Source: Taibaiella koreensis
Lineage (GTDB): Bacteria; Bacteroidota; Bacteroidia; Chitinophagales; Chitinophagaceae
Reading direction: 5' to 3'
DNA length: 64,000 bases
Assembly (NCBI RefSeq): GCF_003545715.1
Contig: NZ_QVNU01000003.1
Coordinates: 434,001-498,000, forward strand
Shown here piece by piece: positions 34,227 to 43,248 of the stretch. Under the pieces are notes generated by a model. That model was not told the DNA's origin, made no database searches, and saw only the letters and a program-made list of their open reading frames with translations. Position 1 is the first letter of the stretch. The number at the start of each line of letters is the position of its first letter. Made by a program: the position numbers and the translations under genes.

Positions 34227-35393
34227 ATGCAAACAGACCAGCGTTTTCCCGTAGGTATTATTGGCAGCGGCGCTATGGGCAGCGGTATCGCCCAGGTGGC
34301 GGCAGTGGCCGGACATGATGTCATCGTATTGGACAGCAACCCCGCTGCACTTGAAAAAAGCAAGCAGCATCTCGCTGCTACCTTGCTGAAGCTGCAGGAA
34401 AAAGGTAAGCTGCCCGATGCGCAGGCGGTGATCGACCGTTTGTCTTTTACCGCCGACAACGGGGCTTTGGCCGGTTGTGGTCTGGTGATCGAAGCCATCG
34501 TGGAAAACCTTGAAGTGAAGAAAAAAGTATTTGCCGGCCTGGAGCAAGTCGTGAGCACAGACTGCATCCTTGCTTCCAATACCTCCTCGCTGTCGATTGC
34601 TTCCATAGCATCGGCCTGTGCGCAGCCGGAACGGGTGCTGGGCATCCATTTCTTCAACCCTGCGCCGTTAATGGCGCTGGTAGAGGTTATCCCCGCCGTA
34701 CAGACCAGGGCCGGGCTGCCGGAGCAGATCAAGGATCTGATGACACAATGGGGCAAAGCGCCTGTGATCGCCCGCGATACACCGGGTTTTATCGTGAACC
34801 GCGTGGCCAGGCCTTTTTATGGCGAAGCCCTGCGTATCTACGAAGAGGGTATTGCCGGTATGGCCACCATCGATTGGGCCATGACCAGCCTGGCGGGGTT
34901 TAAAATGGGTCCCTTCACACTGATGGATTATATAGGGCACGATGTCAATTACGTGGTAACCGAGACCGTATTCCAGTCTTTTTTTTATGATCCCCGTTAT
35001 AAGCCTTCTTTCTCGCAGAAACGTTTGCTGGAAGCCGGCTGGCTGGGGCGGAAATCGGGCCGGGGCTTTTACAGCTATGCAGAAGGTGTCGTGCAGCCCG
35101 AACCACAAAAGGATGAGGCGGCCGGCAGGAAGATCACTGAGCGGATACTGTTTATGCTGATCAACGAAGCGGTTGACGCTGTACAATGGCAGGTAGCCTC
35201 GGCGCCCGATATAGAGCTGGCTATGACCAAAGGCGTAAACTATCCCAAGGGATTGCTGCAATGGTGCGATGAGCTGGGTGCCGACTATGTGCTGGCCGGG
35301 CTCGACGCCTTATACAACACCTACCGGGAAGACCGCTACCGTGCCAGCGCCCTGCTGCGCCGGATGGGCATCGAAGGGCGCAAATTCTTTTAA
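34227..35393 (+). CDS. 3-hydroxyacyl-CoA dehydrogenase
   Basis: 388 residues from ATG 34227 (MQTDQRFPVGIIGSG). The frame is open further up, but that would run through the dcd terminator. NAD-binding motif GSGAMGSGIAQ, then LVIEAIVENLEVKK, SNTSSLSIASIA, and the family-wide HFFNPAPLMALVEVI with the catalytic His. Two C-terminal 3HCDH helical domains follow, one after NRVARPFYGEALR and a second near residue 290-385. It oxidises 3-hydroxyacyl-CoA in beta-oxidation or butyrate/phenylacetate-type pathways. The double C-terminal domain resembles PaaH-type enzymes. Monocistronic. Confidence 0.9.
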   Translation: MQTDQRFPVGIIGSGAMGSGIAQVAAVAGHDVIVLDSNPAALEKSKQHLAATLLKLQEKGKLPDAQAVIDRLSFTADNGALAGCGLVIEAIVENLEVKKKVFAGLEQVVSTDCILASNTSSLSIASIASACAQPERVLGIHFFNPAPLMALVEVIPAVQTRAGLPEQIKDLMTQWGKAPVIARDTPGFIVNRVARPFYGEALRIYEEGIAGMATIDWAMTSLAGFKMGPFTLMDYIGHDVNYVVTETVFQSFFYDPRYKPSFSQKRLLEAGWLGRKSGRGFYSYAEGVVQPEPQKDEAAGRKITERILFMLINEAVDAVQWQVASAPDIELAMTKGVNYPKGLLQWCDELGADYVLAGLDALYNTYREDRYRASALLRRMGIEGRKFF

Positions 35394-35501
35394 AAGCAGT
35401 TTAATGGCTTAAAGGCTATGAGGTGCGGTCTTATGCATGATCCTGCCCGTGGTACAGGGATTGCATTGTAGCCTCTGTACCATGGACATTTTCATTGAAT
35501 A

Positions 35502-35924
35502 TCATCGGACGGCATAAAGCCATGTCCTGTCCTTACCTTCGCCGTAAACGCCGTAGAATACGCTTCTATCCAGTGTAAGTAGTGTAACCACATTGGTTTC
35601 ATTGTTGGCCGTAACCGTTACCGTGGAAGCATTTTTCGACCAGGTAAAAGGAACGGTTATCGCTGTGCGGCTATTGAGGGAAGGTACCAATATCGTTTCC
35701 CCGGCGCCGCCTTCCTTGAAGTTGAAGGTAAAGCGAGCGGTATCTGGTATCATAACTTTTTCGCTTTCTTCCAATATGCCGTTACTATTATCATCGGCGC
35801 CGGTATACTGCACCTGCCATTGCCCGATGATCAGGTTTTCTTCTTTGTCCTTTTTACAGGAGCCCAACAGGCAAAGTGTTGTTGCTGCAGCGGCAGCCAG
35901 AGCGATAGATCCTGTCTTTTTCAT
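35502..35924 (-). CDS. Lipocalin-like lipoprotein
   Basis: 140 residues. The N-terminus MKKTGSIALAA..CLLGSCKKDKEEN is a lipoprotein signal with lipobox LGSC and charged residues after the Cys, as in Bacteroidota surface lipoproteins. The mature part begins IIGQWQVQYTG, which is the opening strand of small lipocalin-like domains, and contains an acidic DDNSNGILEESEK segment that looks like a Ca2+-binding loop. The function is unknown. No operon partner; a 187-bp gap separates it from nadB. Confidence 0.8.
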   Translation of the reverse strand: MKKTGSIALAAAAATTLCLLGSCKKDKEENLIIGQWQVQYTGADDNSNGILEESEKVMIPDTARFTFNFKEGGAGETILVPSLNSRTAITVPFTWSKNASTVTVTANNETNVVTLLTLDRSVFYGVYGEGKDRTWLYAVR

Positions 35925-36111
35925 AGCTTTTCTCTTTTTAAGGGATGAACAATATGAAAGGGATTCAGGATAACCGGATCAAAGACCGGGCCAACATTGA
36001 CCGGAGGTCGTACCGGTGATGCCTCCGGAGACCGATGGCGTAGCAGAGCGCCATTGAGCCTTAGCTATTAAGGCGCTATAGTTAAAGAAAATGCAAAAAG
36101 CGTTATTGTAG

Positions 36112-37710
36112 CTACAATACCATGTTTTCCACGCGGTTACTATGCTGCGGATAGTCGGTATTGAAATGAAGGCCCCGGCTTTCTTTTCGGAACTGGGCAC
36201 CCTTAACAATGAGGTAGCCGATCGTGATGAGGTTGCGCAGCTCGGCCAGCTGTGGCGATAAAGTAGTGGCTTCATATAGCCGTTCTGTTTCTTCGTGCAA
36301 CAGATCGAGCCGGCGCATAGCACGTTCCAGGCGGACGTCGTTGCGTACAATGCCCACATAGTCGCTCATCACTGATTGCAGCTCCTTCAGGCTTTGTGTG
36401 ATCAGGATCATTTCGCGGGGCTCCGTAGTACCGGCGGCATTCCATTCCGGTATCTCCTCCTTAAAGCTGAGTTGATCGATGCGGTTTACCGTGTCGATAT
36501 GGCATCGGTGGGCAAATACCAGCGCTTCCAGGAGCGAATTGCTGGCCAGGCGGTTGGCGCCGTGCAGGCCTGTGCTGGAGCACTCGCCGCAGGCATACAA
36601 ATTCATGATCGATGTGCGCCCGTGCTCGTCGACCTTAATGCCGCCGCAGGAATAATGGGCGGCAGGCGCAACGGGTATCAGTTGGGTCAGCGCGTCAATG
36701 CCCGATTTCAGGCAGCGTTCATAGATATTGGGAAAATGATGCAGGAATTTTTCCTTGTCCATATGACGGCAGTCCAGGTACACATGCTCAGTACCGGTGC
36801 GCTTCATTTCACTATCAATAGCCCTTGCAACAATGTCGCGCGGAGCAAGGTCTTTGCGTTCATCATAGCGGGTCATAAAGGCCTCGCCATCTTTGTTGCG
36901 CAGGATACCGCCATCGCCGCGTACTGCTTCCGTAATAAGGAAAGAGGGGCTTACGCCTGCTTCGAACAAGGCCGTCGGATGGAATTGGATAAATTCCATA
37001 TTCTCGATACGCCCCTTGGCGCGGTATACCATGGCAATGCCGTCGCCCGTGGCGATCCTGGGATTGGTAGTGGTGCGGTATACCTGGCCGCAGCCGCCAG
37101 AAGCCATTAATGTTACCCTGGCCATCAGCTTCTCTATCTCGCCGGTATGCATGTTCAGCACATACACGCCGTAGCACTCGATATCTGCCGTCGACTTCGA
37201 TACCAGGTAGCCCAGGTGATGCTGGGTAATGATATCGGCCACGAACCAGTGGTTGTTGACCACTATATTCTTGTGCCTGGCCGCTTCGGCCAGCAGTGAG
37301 CGTTCGATCTCGAAGCCGGTAATGTCCTTGTGGTGCAGGATCCGGAATTCGGAATGTCCACCTTCTTTTCCCCGCAGGTAATCTCCCTCTTCATCCTTGT
37401 CGAAGCGTGTGCCCCAGTTGATGATCTCTTCCACGCGCTGGCGGCCTTCGGTAACCACCATGCGCACGATCTCCTCGTTGCACAGACCATCGCCCGCAAT
37501 CAATGTATCCCGTATATGCTTCTCAAAGCTGTCGTGCTCATCGTCGTTCACTACGGCAATGCCGCCCTGGGCATACTTGGTATTGGTTTCATCGGCAAAA
37601 GCCTTGGTCAGGATAGTGATCGTTTTGTCCGGGAATTGCTGGGCGGTCTTTACCGCGAAGGTCAGGCCGGCGATGCCTGAGCCAATGACGAGGAAATCTG
37701 TTTGTGGCAT
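36112..37710 (-). CDS. nadB: L-aspartate oxidase
   Basis: 532 residues. Flavoprotein that oxidises L-aspartate to iminoaspartate, the substrate of NadA. FAD motif VIGSGIAGLTFAVKTA at the N-terminus, then TNTKYAQGGIAVV, HFEG-type segment GGHSEFRILH, the central SGGCGQVYRTTTNP, and HYSCGGIKVDEHGRTSI, all as in NadB. The C-terminal helical domain (AMRRLDLLHEETERLY) follows the fumarate-reductase family. The REHSR-type active site is recognisable in the family positions. It is read divergently from the ArsC/Spx-like gene. Confidence 0.95.
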   Translation of the reverse strand: MPQTDFLVIGSGIAGLTFAVKTAQQFPDKTITILTKAFADETNTKYAQGGIAVVNDDEHDSFEKHIRDTLIAGDGLCNEEIVRMVVTEGRQRVEEIINWGTRFDKDEEGDYLRGKEGGHSEFRILHHKDITGFEIERSLLAEAARHKNIVVNNHWFVADIITQHHLGYLVSKSTADIECYGVYVLNMHTGEIEKLMARVTLMASGGCGQVYRTTTNPRIATGDGIAMVYRAKGRIENMEFIQFHPTALFEAGVSPSFLITEAVRGDGGILRNKDGEAFMTRYDERKDLAPRDIVARAIDSEMKRTGTEHVYLDCRHMDKEKFLHHFPNIYERCLKSGIDALTQLIPVAPAAHYSCGGIKVDEHGRTSIMNLYACGECSSTGLHGANRLASNSLLEALVFAHRCHIDTVNRIDQLSFKEEIPEWNAAGTTEPREMILITQSLKELQSVMSDYVGIVRNDVRLERAMRRLDLLHEETERLYEATTLSPQLAELRNLITIGYLIVKGAQFRKESRGLHFNTDYPQHSNRVENMVL

Positions 37711-37866
37711 AGGTGATCAAAAATAGACGATCAATAGAGCTGCCGGCCGCTGCCGCTTTCTCCGGCATTTCATTACCCTGCGAATATAGTTTATTCGGCT
37801 CAGGCGGGTTACAGATTGACAATTGTTTTACAAATAGACGGGGCGGGTGAAATCGCCGGTAATGGT

Positions 37867-37874
37867 TATTTTTG
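37867..37874 (+). promoter_or_regulatory. TAnnTTTG promoter box upstream of the ArsC/Spx-like gene
   Basis: TATTTTTG in the divergent nadB/arsC-like interval, 34 bp before the ATG at 37909. No clear -33 partner. Confidence 0.4.
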
Positions 37875-37908
37875 CCGGATTGGTATATTCATGTCCTTAA
37901 ACACAACA

Positions 37909-38259
37909 ATGTATATTCTTTACGGTATCCCCAATTGCAATTCAGTACAAAAAGCCAGGACCTGGCTCGATAAGCATCAAATAGGCTACGAATTTCACGA
38001 CTATAAAAAAGCGGGTATCAGCAAAGCGAAGCTAAGCCGCTGGAGCAAGCAGCTGGGCTGGGAAAATCTTATCAATAAGAAAGGAACCACCTGGCGCGAT
38101 CTCGATGAGACGACGCAAAACAGCATTACCACGCAGGCCGCTGCCATCGACCTGATGCTCCATCACACCAGCGTCATTAAACGGCCGGTAATCGAATTGG
38201 ACGACAAAGTAGTCGCCGTTCGCTTTGATGAGGCGGTGTATGAACAAGTATTTCTTTAA
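37909..38259 (+). CDS. ArsC/Spx-family thioredoxin-fold protein (YffB-like)
   Basis: 116 residues from ATG 37909 (MYILYGIPNCNSVQKARTWL); an ATG six codons earlier is also possible. The YGIPNCNSVQKAR motif has a single Cys where arsenate reductases and Spx have CxxS/C. The later GTTWRDLDE and IKRPVIE..VAVRF segments match the ArsC/Spx/YffB fold, including the RP(V/I) cis-proline region. It might be a glutathione-dependent reductase or a stress-linked regulator. Arsenate reduction is not supported by context, as no ars genes are near. Confidence 0.85.
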   Translation: MYILYGIPNCNSVQKARTWLDKHQIGYEFHDYKKAGISKAKLSRWSKQLGWENLINKKGTTWRDLDETTQNSITTQAAAIDLMLHHTSVIKRPVIELDDKVVAVRFDEAVYEQVFL

Positions 38260-38361
38260 AATGACCTTAACGGCGCCGGTGGCCGGATCTCAGCTCTGGC
38301 CGGGACCAATCCGGAAAGAGTAGCTATACCGCCGGAACATTCAAAACAAAAACACGCACGA

Positions 38362-40386
38362 ATGAAAAAGATCTTCTTACTGTTTCTGTCCTGCCTGCCT
38401 TTCGCTGTAAAGGCGCAGGGTGTGATGACCCCTGAACTGTTGTGGAGCCTGGGCCGCGTATCTGCGGTGAGCATGAGCCCCGATGGCAAAACGCTTCTGT
38501 ATAAGGTAGCCAAAACTGATCTGGCTACTGAGAAAAGCAATAGCACTTATTACTTGCTTAACCTTGAAAGCAACCAGGTGAGCACTACGGAAGCGCTTAA
38601 CGGCAGGAGCTTCGTTCAGTGGGATAAAAACGGTATGTACGCCAGCAAAGGCGACGAATTGTTCAGAAGCACAGATAACGGCAGCACCTGGACCGCGATC
38701 TCCACCCAGATGCAGGAGGCCGAGAACATGAAGGTATCGCCCGATGGTAAATGGATAGCGTTCTCGAGGCCTGTGCCTGCTGAAAAGGTGCTGGGTAAAG
38801 AGATCTACAGCGATGTGGGCAACAGCACGGCGCAGGTGTATACCGATCTCAATTACCGGCACTGGGATGCCTGGAACGACGGAAAGGTATCGCATGTTTT
38901 CCTGGCCAGCGTCGACAATCCCCGTACGCCGGTAAAAGACATTATGGCCGGTGAGCCTTACGACTGTCCGCAGAAGCCTTTTGGCGGTGCGGAAGATTTT
39001 GTATTCAGCTCTGATAGCAAAACAGTCGTGTATGTATGCAAAAAGAAGACGGGTAAGGCTTATGCCCAAAGCACCAATACAGACTTGTACACTTACGATA
39101 TAGGCGATGCTAAAACCAATGACCTAACCGAAGGCATGATGGGCTACGATGTTGCCCCTTCCTTCAGTCCCGACGGGAAGAAGATCGCCTGGCTGAGTAT
39201 GAAGCGCGACGGCTACGAGGCCGATAAGAACGATGTGGTCGTTATGGACCTGGCGACCAAAGCAAAGCTGAACCTTACAGCCGGCTGGGACGAAACGGTC
39301 GATGGGGGCTTTGTATGGAGCCCAAAGGGAGATAAGATCTATTTCAATGCGGCGACCAAAGGCACACAGCAGCTCTTCTCGGTTAATGTGCCGGGCAATG
39401 TAATGGTAAAGATGATGCCGGTGGTCGAACAGATCACGAAAGGCATATTTGACGTGACCGGCATTGCGGGCCAGCAGGGCAACAACCTGATCGTGTCCCG
39501 TACAGATATGAACCATGCCACGGAGCTGTTCCTTACAGATATGAAAGATGGTAGCATGAAGGCGATTACCCATGCCAACGATGTTGTGTACAGCAAGCTG
39601 AAGCTAAGCGAGACCAAGCTGCGTATGGTTACCACTACCGATGGCAAGCAAATGGGTGTATGGGTGATCTACCCGCCCAACTTCGATCCTGCTAAGAAAT
39701 ATCCTACCTTGCTGTATTGCCAGGGCGGACCGGAATCGGCGCTGTCGCAGTTTTACAGCGTGCGCTGGAACTTCCAGCTGATGGCAGCCAATGGCTATAT
39801 CGTAGTCGCACCTAACCGTCGCGGCATGCCTGGCTGGGGTGTACAATGGAACGAGGCGATCGCAAAAGATTGGGGCGGACAGCCGATGAACGATTACCTG
39901 GCTGCGATCGACGATGTGGCCAAAGAAGCTTATGTAGACAAGAACCGTCTGGGTTGCGTGGGCGCCAGCTATGGCGGCTACAGCGTGTATATGCTGGCGG
40001 GTATCCACAATAACCGCTTTAAGAGCTTCATTGCCCACGACGGGTTATTTGATATGAAAAGCTGGTATGGCACTACAGAAGAGCTCTGGTTTGCCAACTG
40101 GGACCTGGGTGGCAATTATTGGAACAAGCCCATCCCTAAAAGCTATGATCAATTCAACCCTTCCAATTACATCGACCAATGGAACACACCTATCATGATC
40201 ATTCAGGGTGGTATCGATTTCAGGGTGCCCATTGAGCAGGGACTGGAAGCCTTCCAGGCCGCTCAGTTAAAGGGTATCAAGAGCAAACTGCTGTATATTC
40301 CCAACGAGAACCATTGGGTGCTGCATGCCCATAACGGCCTTGTGTGGCAGCGCGAGTTTTTCAAATGGCTGAAGGAGACCTTGTAA
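38362..40386 (+). CDS. S9-family prolyl oligopeptidase (dipeptidyl/acylaminoacyl peptidase)
   Basis: 674 residues with a signal peptide ending VKAQ, so exported to the periplasm. An N-terminal beta-propeller (about 25-410) with WD40-like PD40 repeats (SPDGKTLLYKV, SPDGKWIAFSRP, FSPDGKKIAWLSM) is followed by an alpha/beta hydrolase. The catalytic triad is visible: Ser in GASYGGY (about 536), Asp in GGIDFRVP (about 618) and His in NENHWVLH (about 651). It cleaves short peptides entering through the propeller. Related enzymes in Bacteroidota serve peptide utilisation. Monocistronic, with a terminator behind it. Confidence 0.92.
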   Translation: MKKIFLLFLSCLPFAVKAQGVMTPELLWSLGRVSAVSMSPDGKTLLYKVAKTDLATEKSNSTYYLLNLESNQVSTTEALNGRSFVQWDKNGMYASKGDELFRSTDNGSTWTAISTQMQEAENMKVSPDGKWIAFSRPVPAEKVLGKEIYSDVGNSTAQVYTDLNYRHWDAWNDGKVSHVFLASVDNPRTPVKDIMAGEPYDCPQKPFGGAEDFVFSSDSKTVVYVCKKKTGKAYAQSTNTDLYTYDIGDAKTNDLTEGMMGYDVAPSFSPDGKKIAWLSMKRDGYEADKNDVVVMDLATKAKLNLTAGWDETVDGGFVWSPKGDKIYFNAATKGTQQLFSVNVPGNVMVKMMPVVEQITKGIFDVTGIAGQQGNNLIVSRTDMNHATELFLTDMKDGSMKAITHANDVVYSKLKLSETKLRMVTTTDGKQMGVWVIYPPNFDPAKKYPTLLYCQGGPESALSQFYSVRWNFQLMAANGYIVVAPNRRGMPGWGVQWNEAIAKDWGGQPMNDYLAAIDDVAKEAYVDKNRLGCVGASYGGYSVYMLAGIHNNRFKSFIAHDGLFDMKSWYGTTEELWFANWDLGGNYWNKPIPKSYDQFNPSNYIDQWNTPIMIIQGGIDFRVPIEQGLEAFQAAQLKGIKSKLLYIPNENHWVLHAHNGLVWQREFFKWLKETL

Positions 40387-40400
40387 AATTGTTCTCCGTT

Positions 40401-40438
40401 CAAAAGGTCCTGCGCTGTCTCAGTTGCAGGACTTTTTG
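40401..40438 (+). terminator. Rho-independent terminator after the S9 peptidase gene
   Basis: Stem AAAAGGTCCTGC with GCAGGACTTTTT around a 12-base loop (core pairs 40407-40413 and 40426-40432), then a T-run. It lies 15 bp after the stop codon. Confidence 0.85.
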
Positions 40439-40540
40439 TTAGCACCAGTGCAACGATAGGTCCTTACCTGACTACACGATCCGGCCGGGGCTATATATGG
40501 CGGCAGCTCACAGGCATGGCTACCGGGATGCTACCATAGC

Positions 40541-41296
40541 TTAGCGGAAAGCCTCCAGCAACTGATCTTTGTAAGCTGCTGAAACCTCCACCTCTGTGCC
40601 ATCCTGTAGTGTGAGGTAGCCGCCTGTTCCTTTGTGATAAGATTTCACGAAGTGAATGTTGATCACATGTGATTTGTGTACGCGCAAAAAGGGATGTGGT
40701 AATATTTCGGTAAAATGTTTGAGAAAGCGGCAAACCATTTTCTTACGGCCATCTGCAAGAAAGACATCGGTGAAATTGCCATTGCCCTTGAGCCGTACGA
40801 TCTCTTCCATCTTCACTACATCAAAGCCGTCCAGTGTGGGTAAGATCACCTGCTGCTTTTCGGGCTTGGTCTCGCGGGCATTGGCTACAATGATCTGGTT
40901 ACGATTGAACAACCGCTGCTGCTGGAGTTGTTGCTGTACCTTGGTCACAGCAAGGATCAGCTCTTCTATACTCACCGGTTTCAGCAGATAATAGGCGGCG
41001 CTTTGGTTCAGCGCTTTCAGGGAATATTCCGAAAAGGCGGTCACAAATATCGTCTCAAACTGAAGGTCCTGGCAAGCGTCCAGCACATCGAACGCATTGC
41101 CAAAGGGCATTTCCACATCCAGGAACACAAGCTCTGGTTGTATTTCGTGCAGCACACTTATGGCTTCCCGGCTATTCTGCGCCGTGCCACAGATCTGCAC
41201 CTGCGGGCAAAATTTCTGGATATAGCTTTGCAGGGCGGCCATAGCCGCCGCCTCATCTTCTACCAGTACCGCTTTGATCTTTCCGGTCGGGCTCAT
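40541..41296 (-). CDS. LytTR-family response regulator (second system)
   Basis: 251 residues. Receiver domain with acidic VEDE, phospho-acceptor Asp at about residue 60 (FLDVEMP) and the conserved Lys in LLKPVS. LytTR DNA-binding domain in the last 100 residues, including FLRVHKSHVINIHFV. The start codon overlaps the end of the kinase gene by 4 bp (41293-41296), so they are translationally coupled and form a pair. A 21-bp-period direct repeat at 43160-43192, upstream of the kinase gene and of the divergent exported-protein operon, is a candidate target. Confidence 0.94.
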   Translation of the reverse strand: MSPTGKIKAVLVEDEAAAMAALQSYIQKFCPQVQICGTAQNSREAISVLHEIQPELVFLDVEMPFGNAFDVLDACQDLQFETIFVTAFSEYSLKALNQSAAYYLLKPVSIEELILAVTKVQQQLQQQRLFNRNQIIVANARETKPEKQQVILPTLDGFDVVKMEEIVRLKGNGNFTDVFLADGRKKMVCRFLKHFTEILPHPFLRVHKSHVINIHFVKSYHKGTGGYLTLQDGTEVEVSAAYKDQLLEAFR

Positions 41297-43107
41297 TGTT
41301 TCAACATTAAGGGTAGTGTTAGCGTTACACGGGTGCCGGTTGTATCTGCGCGCTCTTCTATACGCATATCGATGCGTGTCCGGTACAGGTTGTTCAGTAA
41401 GCTGATGCGCTCGGCAGTATTGGTAAGGCCCCGGGATTGGTGGGCTTTCTGATTGCGGGTCTTTAGCGCACTGCTTTCCTTTAGGCCGATGCCGTCGTCT
41501 GTTATGATCACCTTCAACGATTTTTCCTTTTTGGTGAACTGTAATACAAGTAGGCCTTTGCCTTCCTTATACCGGAGACCGTGCCATATGGCGTTTTCCA
41601 GGTGCGGTTGTATCAGCATATTGGGAACCAGTGTAGCATCTGCATCCAGGGTCTCGTCCAGGTCCAGGCGATATTCAAACTGGTCGCGGAAACGGAGGTG
41701 TTCCAGGTCCAGGTATTGACGCAGCTGCTCTATTTCGGTACTCAGGGACACAAAGTCCTTGTTGGAATGTTCCATCACATTACGCATAAGCCCTGAGTAA
41801 GAAGTCAGGTACTTATTGGCCTCCAGCTCGTTATTCTCCGCTATGTATTGATTGACGCTATTAAGGCTGTTGAAGATAAAATGCGGGTTCATTTCCCTCC
41901 GCAACGATTGCAGCGCTATTCTTTTGTTCTTGGTCCTGATGGCCAGCCAGGAACGGACGATGAGAAAAAGCAACACGAGCATGGCAGCTATGGAGCCGAT
42001 GAGGAAGTAGTTGAAGCGGTTCTTCCGGCTGATGAGCTCTTGTTGCAGCAGGCGTTCTTTTTCCAGTTCTCTGATCTTCCCGGCTGTGATCTCGAAGAGC
42101 TTATTATCCACCAGCGAGCTGTCGGCGCGGATCAGCGTATCCAGGCGGCCCAGGAAGGTCCTGGACAGCGCCAGGCTGCGGCCGTGATCCTTTCTGTCCT
42201 CATAGTATTGGATCAGGGCCATGAGGCAATCTTTTGCTTTTAGTGTATAGCCCTGCAGTAGCGCCAGCCGGTAAGCCTCAAGCAGCAGCGATTCTGTACG
42301 GGCCGAATCGTGTTGTCGTGCATAAAGCAATGCCAGCTCCCGCAGCTGGTCGATCTGTTGCTCCATGTCGCCACCAGTCCTGGCGCCGGCCAGGCTGGAT
42401 TCACTTAGCGCAATAGCCTTGTCCAGCTGGTTATCGGCAACATAAGCATCGGTTATCTTCTTCTGTAGTTGGGTTGCCGTACCCGGATCGCCCGTCGTGG
42501 CCACGGCTTTCCGGTAGCTTTCTGCAGCGCCGCGGGTATCCTTTTGCTGTAGCTGGCTTTCGGCCAGCTGCCGGTAGGCGCCGGCGACCTCTTCCCGGGA
42601 GCCGTTTTTTTCCAGTATGCCGATATTGGATTGTACCAGCTCCTGTTGCACCTGCGGATCATTGGCCGTTTGCAGCCGCTTGATATCGTTGCTGTTCACA
42701 CGGGAAATGTTCTGGTCCGACGCATTGCCTGCCGCCGACTGGTAATTGGCGATCGCCGGGGCTATTTTCTGCTGCGCTTCCTGCGATTGGGCCAGCTTGC
42801 GGCTGACAGCGGCGAACTCCGCGGTCTTTTTCAGGCGGCTGTATATTGCTTTTGCTTTTTCCAGCTGCTCTTCGGCACGGGCATTATCGCCCTGGTCCAG
42901 GAAGGCCTGCGCCAGCGTTTCGTATTGCCTGGCTGCCTTCAGATCGTTAGCCTCGGAAAGAGACTGGCTCAGCTCTTCCGAAGCTTGTCGCAGCTTATAA
43001 GACTTGCCCTTCTTACTGTTTTGCTGCTGCAAGGTATCCTGTGCACGGGCGGTCATGCCCGGCACATAGAGGAATAGCAATAAAAGCAGCTTCAAAACGC
43101 GATACAT
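41293..43107 (-). CDS. TPR-containing LytS-type sensor histidine kinase
   Basis: 604 residues. A signal peptide ending TARAQ is followed by a periplasmic helical sensor of TPR-like repeats (about 45-330), a coiled coil (REKERLLQQELI-like), one membrane helix near 370 (FLIGSIAAMLVLLFLIV), and a cytoplasmic LytS-type His_kinase domain with His in NPHFIFNSLNSVNQ, then an ATPase with N-box HLENAIWHGL. The TPR sensor probably binds a protein or peptide rather than a small ligand. It is co-transcribed with its LytTR regulator and divergent from the vWA/rhodanese/SIMPL operon. Confidence 0.92.
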   Translation of the reverse strand: MYRVLKLLLLLFLYVPGMTARAQDTLQQQNSKKGKSYKLRQASEELSQSLSEANDLKAARQYETLAQAFLDQGDNARAEEQLEKAKAIYSRLKKTAEFAAVSRKLAQSQEAQQKIAPAIANYQSAAGNASDQNISRVNSNDIKRLQTANDPQVQQELVQSNIGILEKNGSREEVAGAYRQLAESQLQQKDTRGAAESYRKAVATTGDPGTATQLQKKITDAYVADNQLDKAIALSESSLAGARTGGDMEQQIDQLRELALLYARQHDSARTESLLLEAYRLALLQGYTLKAKDCLMALIQYYEDRKDHGRSLALSRTFLGRLDTLIRADSSLVDNKLFEITAGKIRELEKERLLQQELISRKNRFNYFLIGSIAAMLVLLFLIVRSWLAIRTKNKRIALQSLRREMNPHFIFNSLNSVNQYIAENNELEANKYLTSYSGLMRNVMEHSNKDFVSLSTEIEQLRQYLDLEHLRFRDQFEYRLDLDETLDADATLVPNMLIQPHLENAIWHGLRYKEGKGLLVLQFTKKEKSLKVIITDDGIGLKESSALKTRNQKAHQSRGLTNTAERISLLNNLYRTRIDMRIEERADTTGTRVTLTLPLMLKQ

Positions 43108-43159
43108 TACTCGTGGATTATAATGTAAAATAAGCCATTTTGAAAAGGATAACCTAAGA

Positions 43160-43192
43160 TTTCACCCAGTGGCAAGCCGGTTTCACCAAGTG
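43160..43192. promoter_or_regulatory. Direct repeat with 21-bp period, candidate LytTR operator
   Basis: TTTCACCCAGTG (43160-43171) and TTTCACCAAGTG (43181-43192) differ at one base and start 21 bp apart, two helical turns. LytTR regulators bind two direct repeats with this kind of spacing. The site lies in the divergent region between a LytTR system (kinase start 43107) and the exported-protein operon, 27 bp upstream of the TACATTTG box. It could activate that operon, autoregulate the kinase, or both. Confidence 0.55.
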
Positions 43193-43218
43193 TGGCCCCC
43201 GAGGGCTACAGACGGGGA

Positions 43219-43226
43219 TACATTTG
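43219..43226 (+). promoter_or_regulatory. TAnnTTTG promoter box for the vWA operon
   Basis: TACATTTG, a perfect fit to the -7 element, 22 bp before the ATG at 43249. No good -33 TTTG is present, which would suit an activator-dependent promoter. Confidence 0.55.
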
Positions 43227-43248
43227 TGCTGTACAAAAAATAAAGAAT

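Noticed and set aside
33795-34649. 284-residue frame spanning dcd and the hydroxyacyl-CoA dehydrogenase on the minus strand
   Set aside because: It crosses two conserved genes, a terminator and a promoter on the plus strand and has no domain.
37909-38259. Annotation as arsenate reductase
   Set aside because: The sequence fits the ArsC/Spx/YffB fold, but no arsenic-resistance genes are near and the active-site pattern is not specific.
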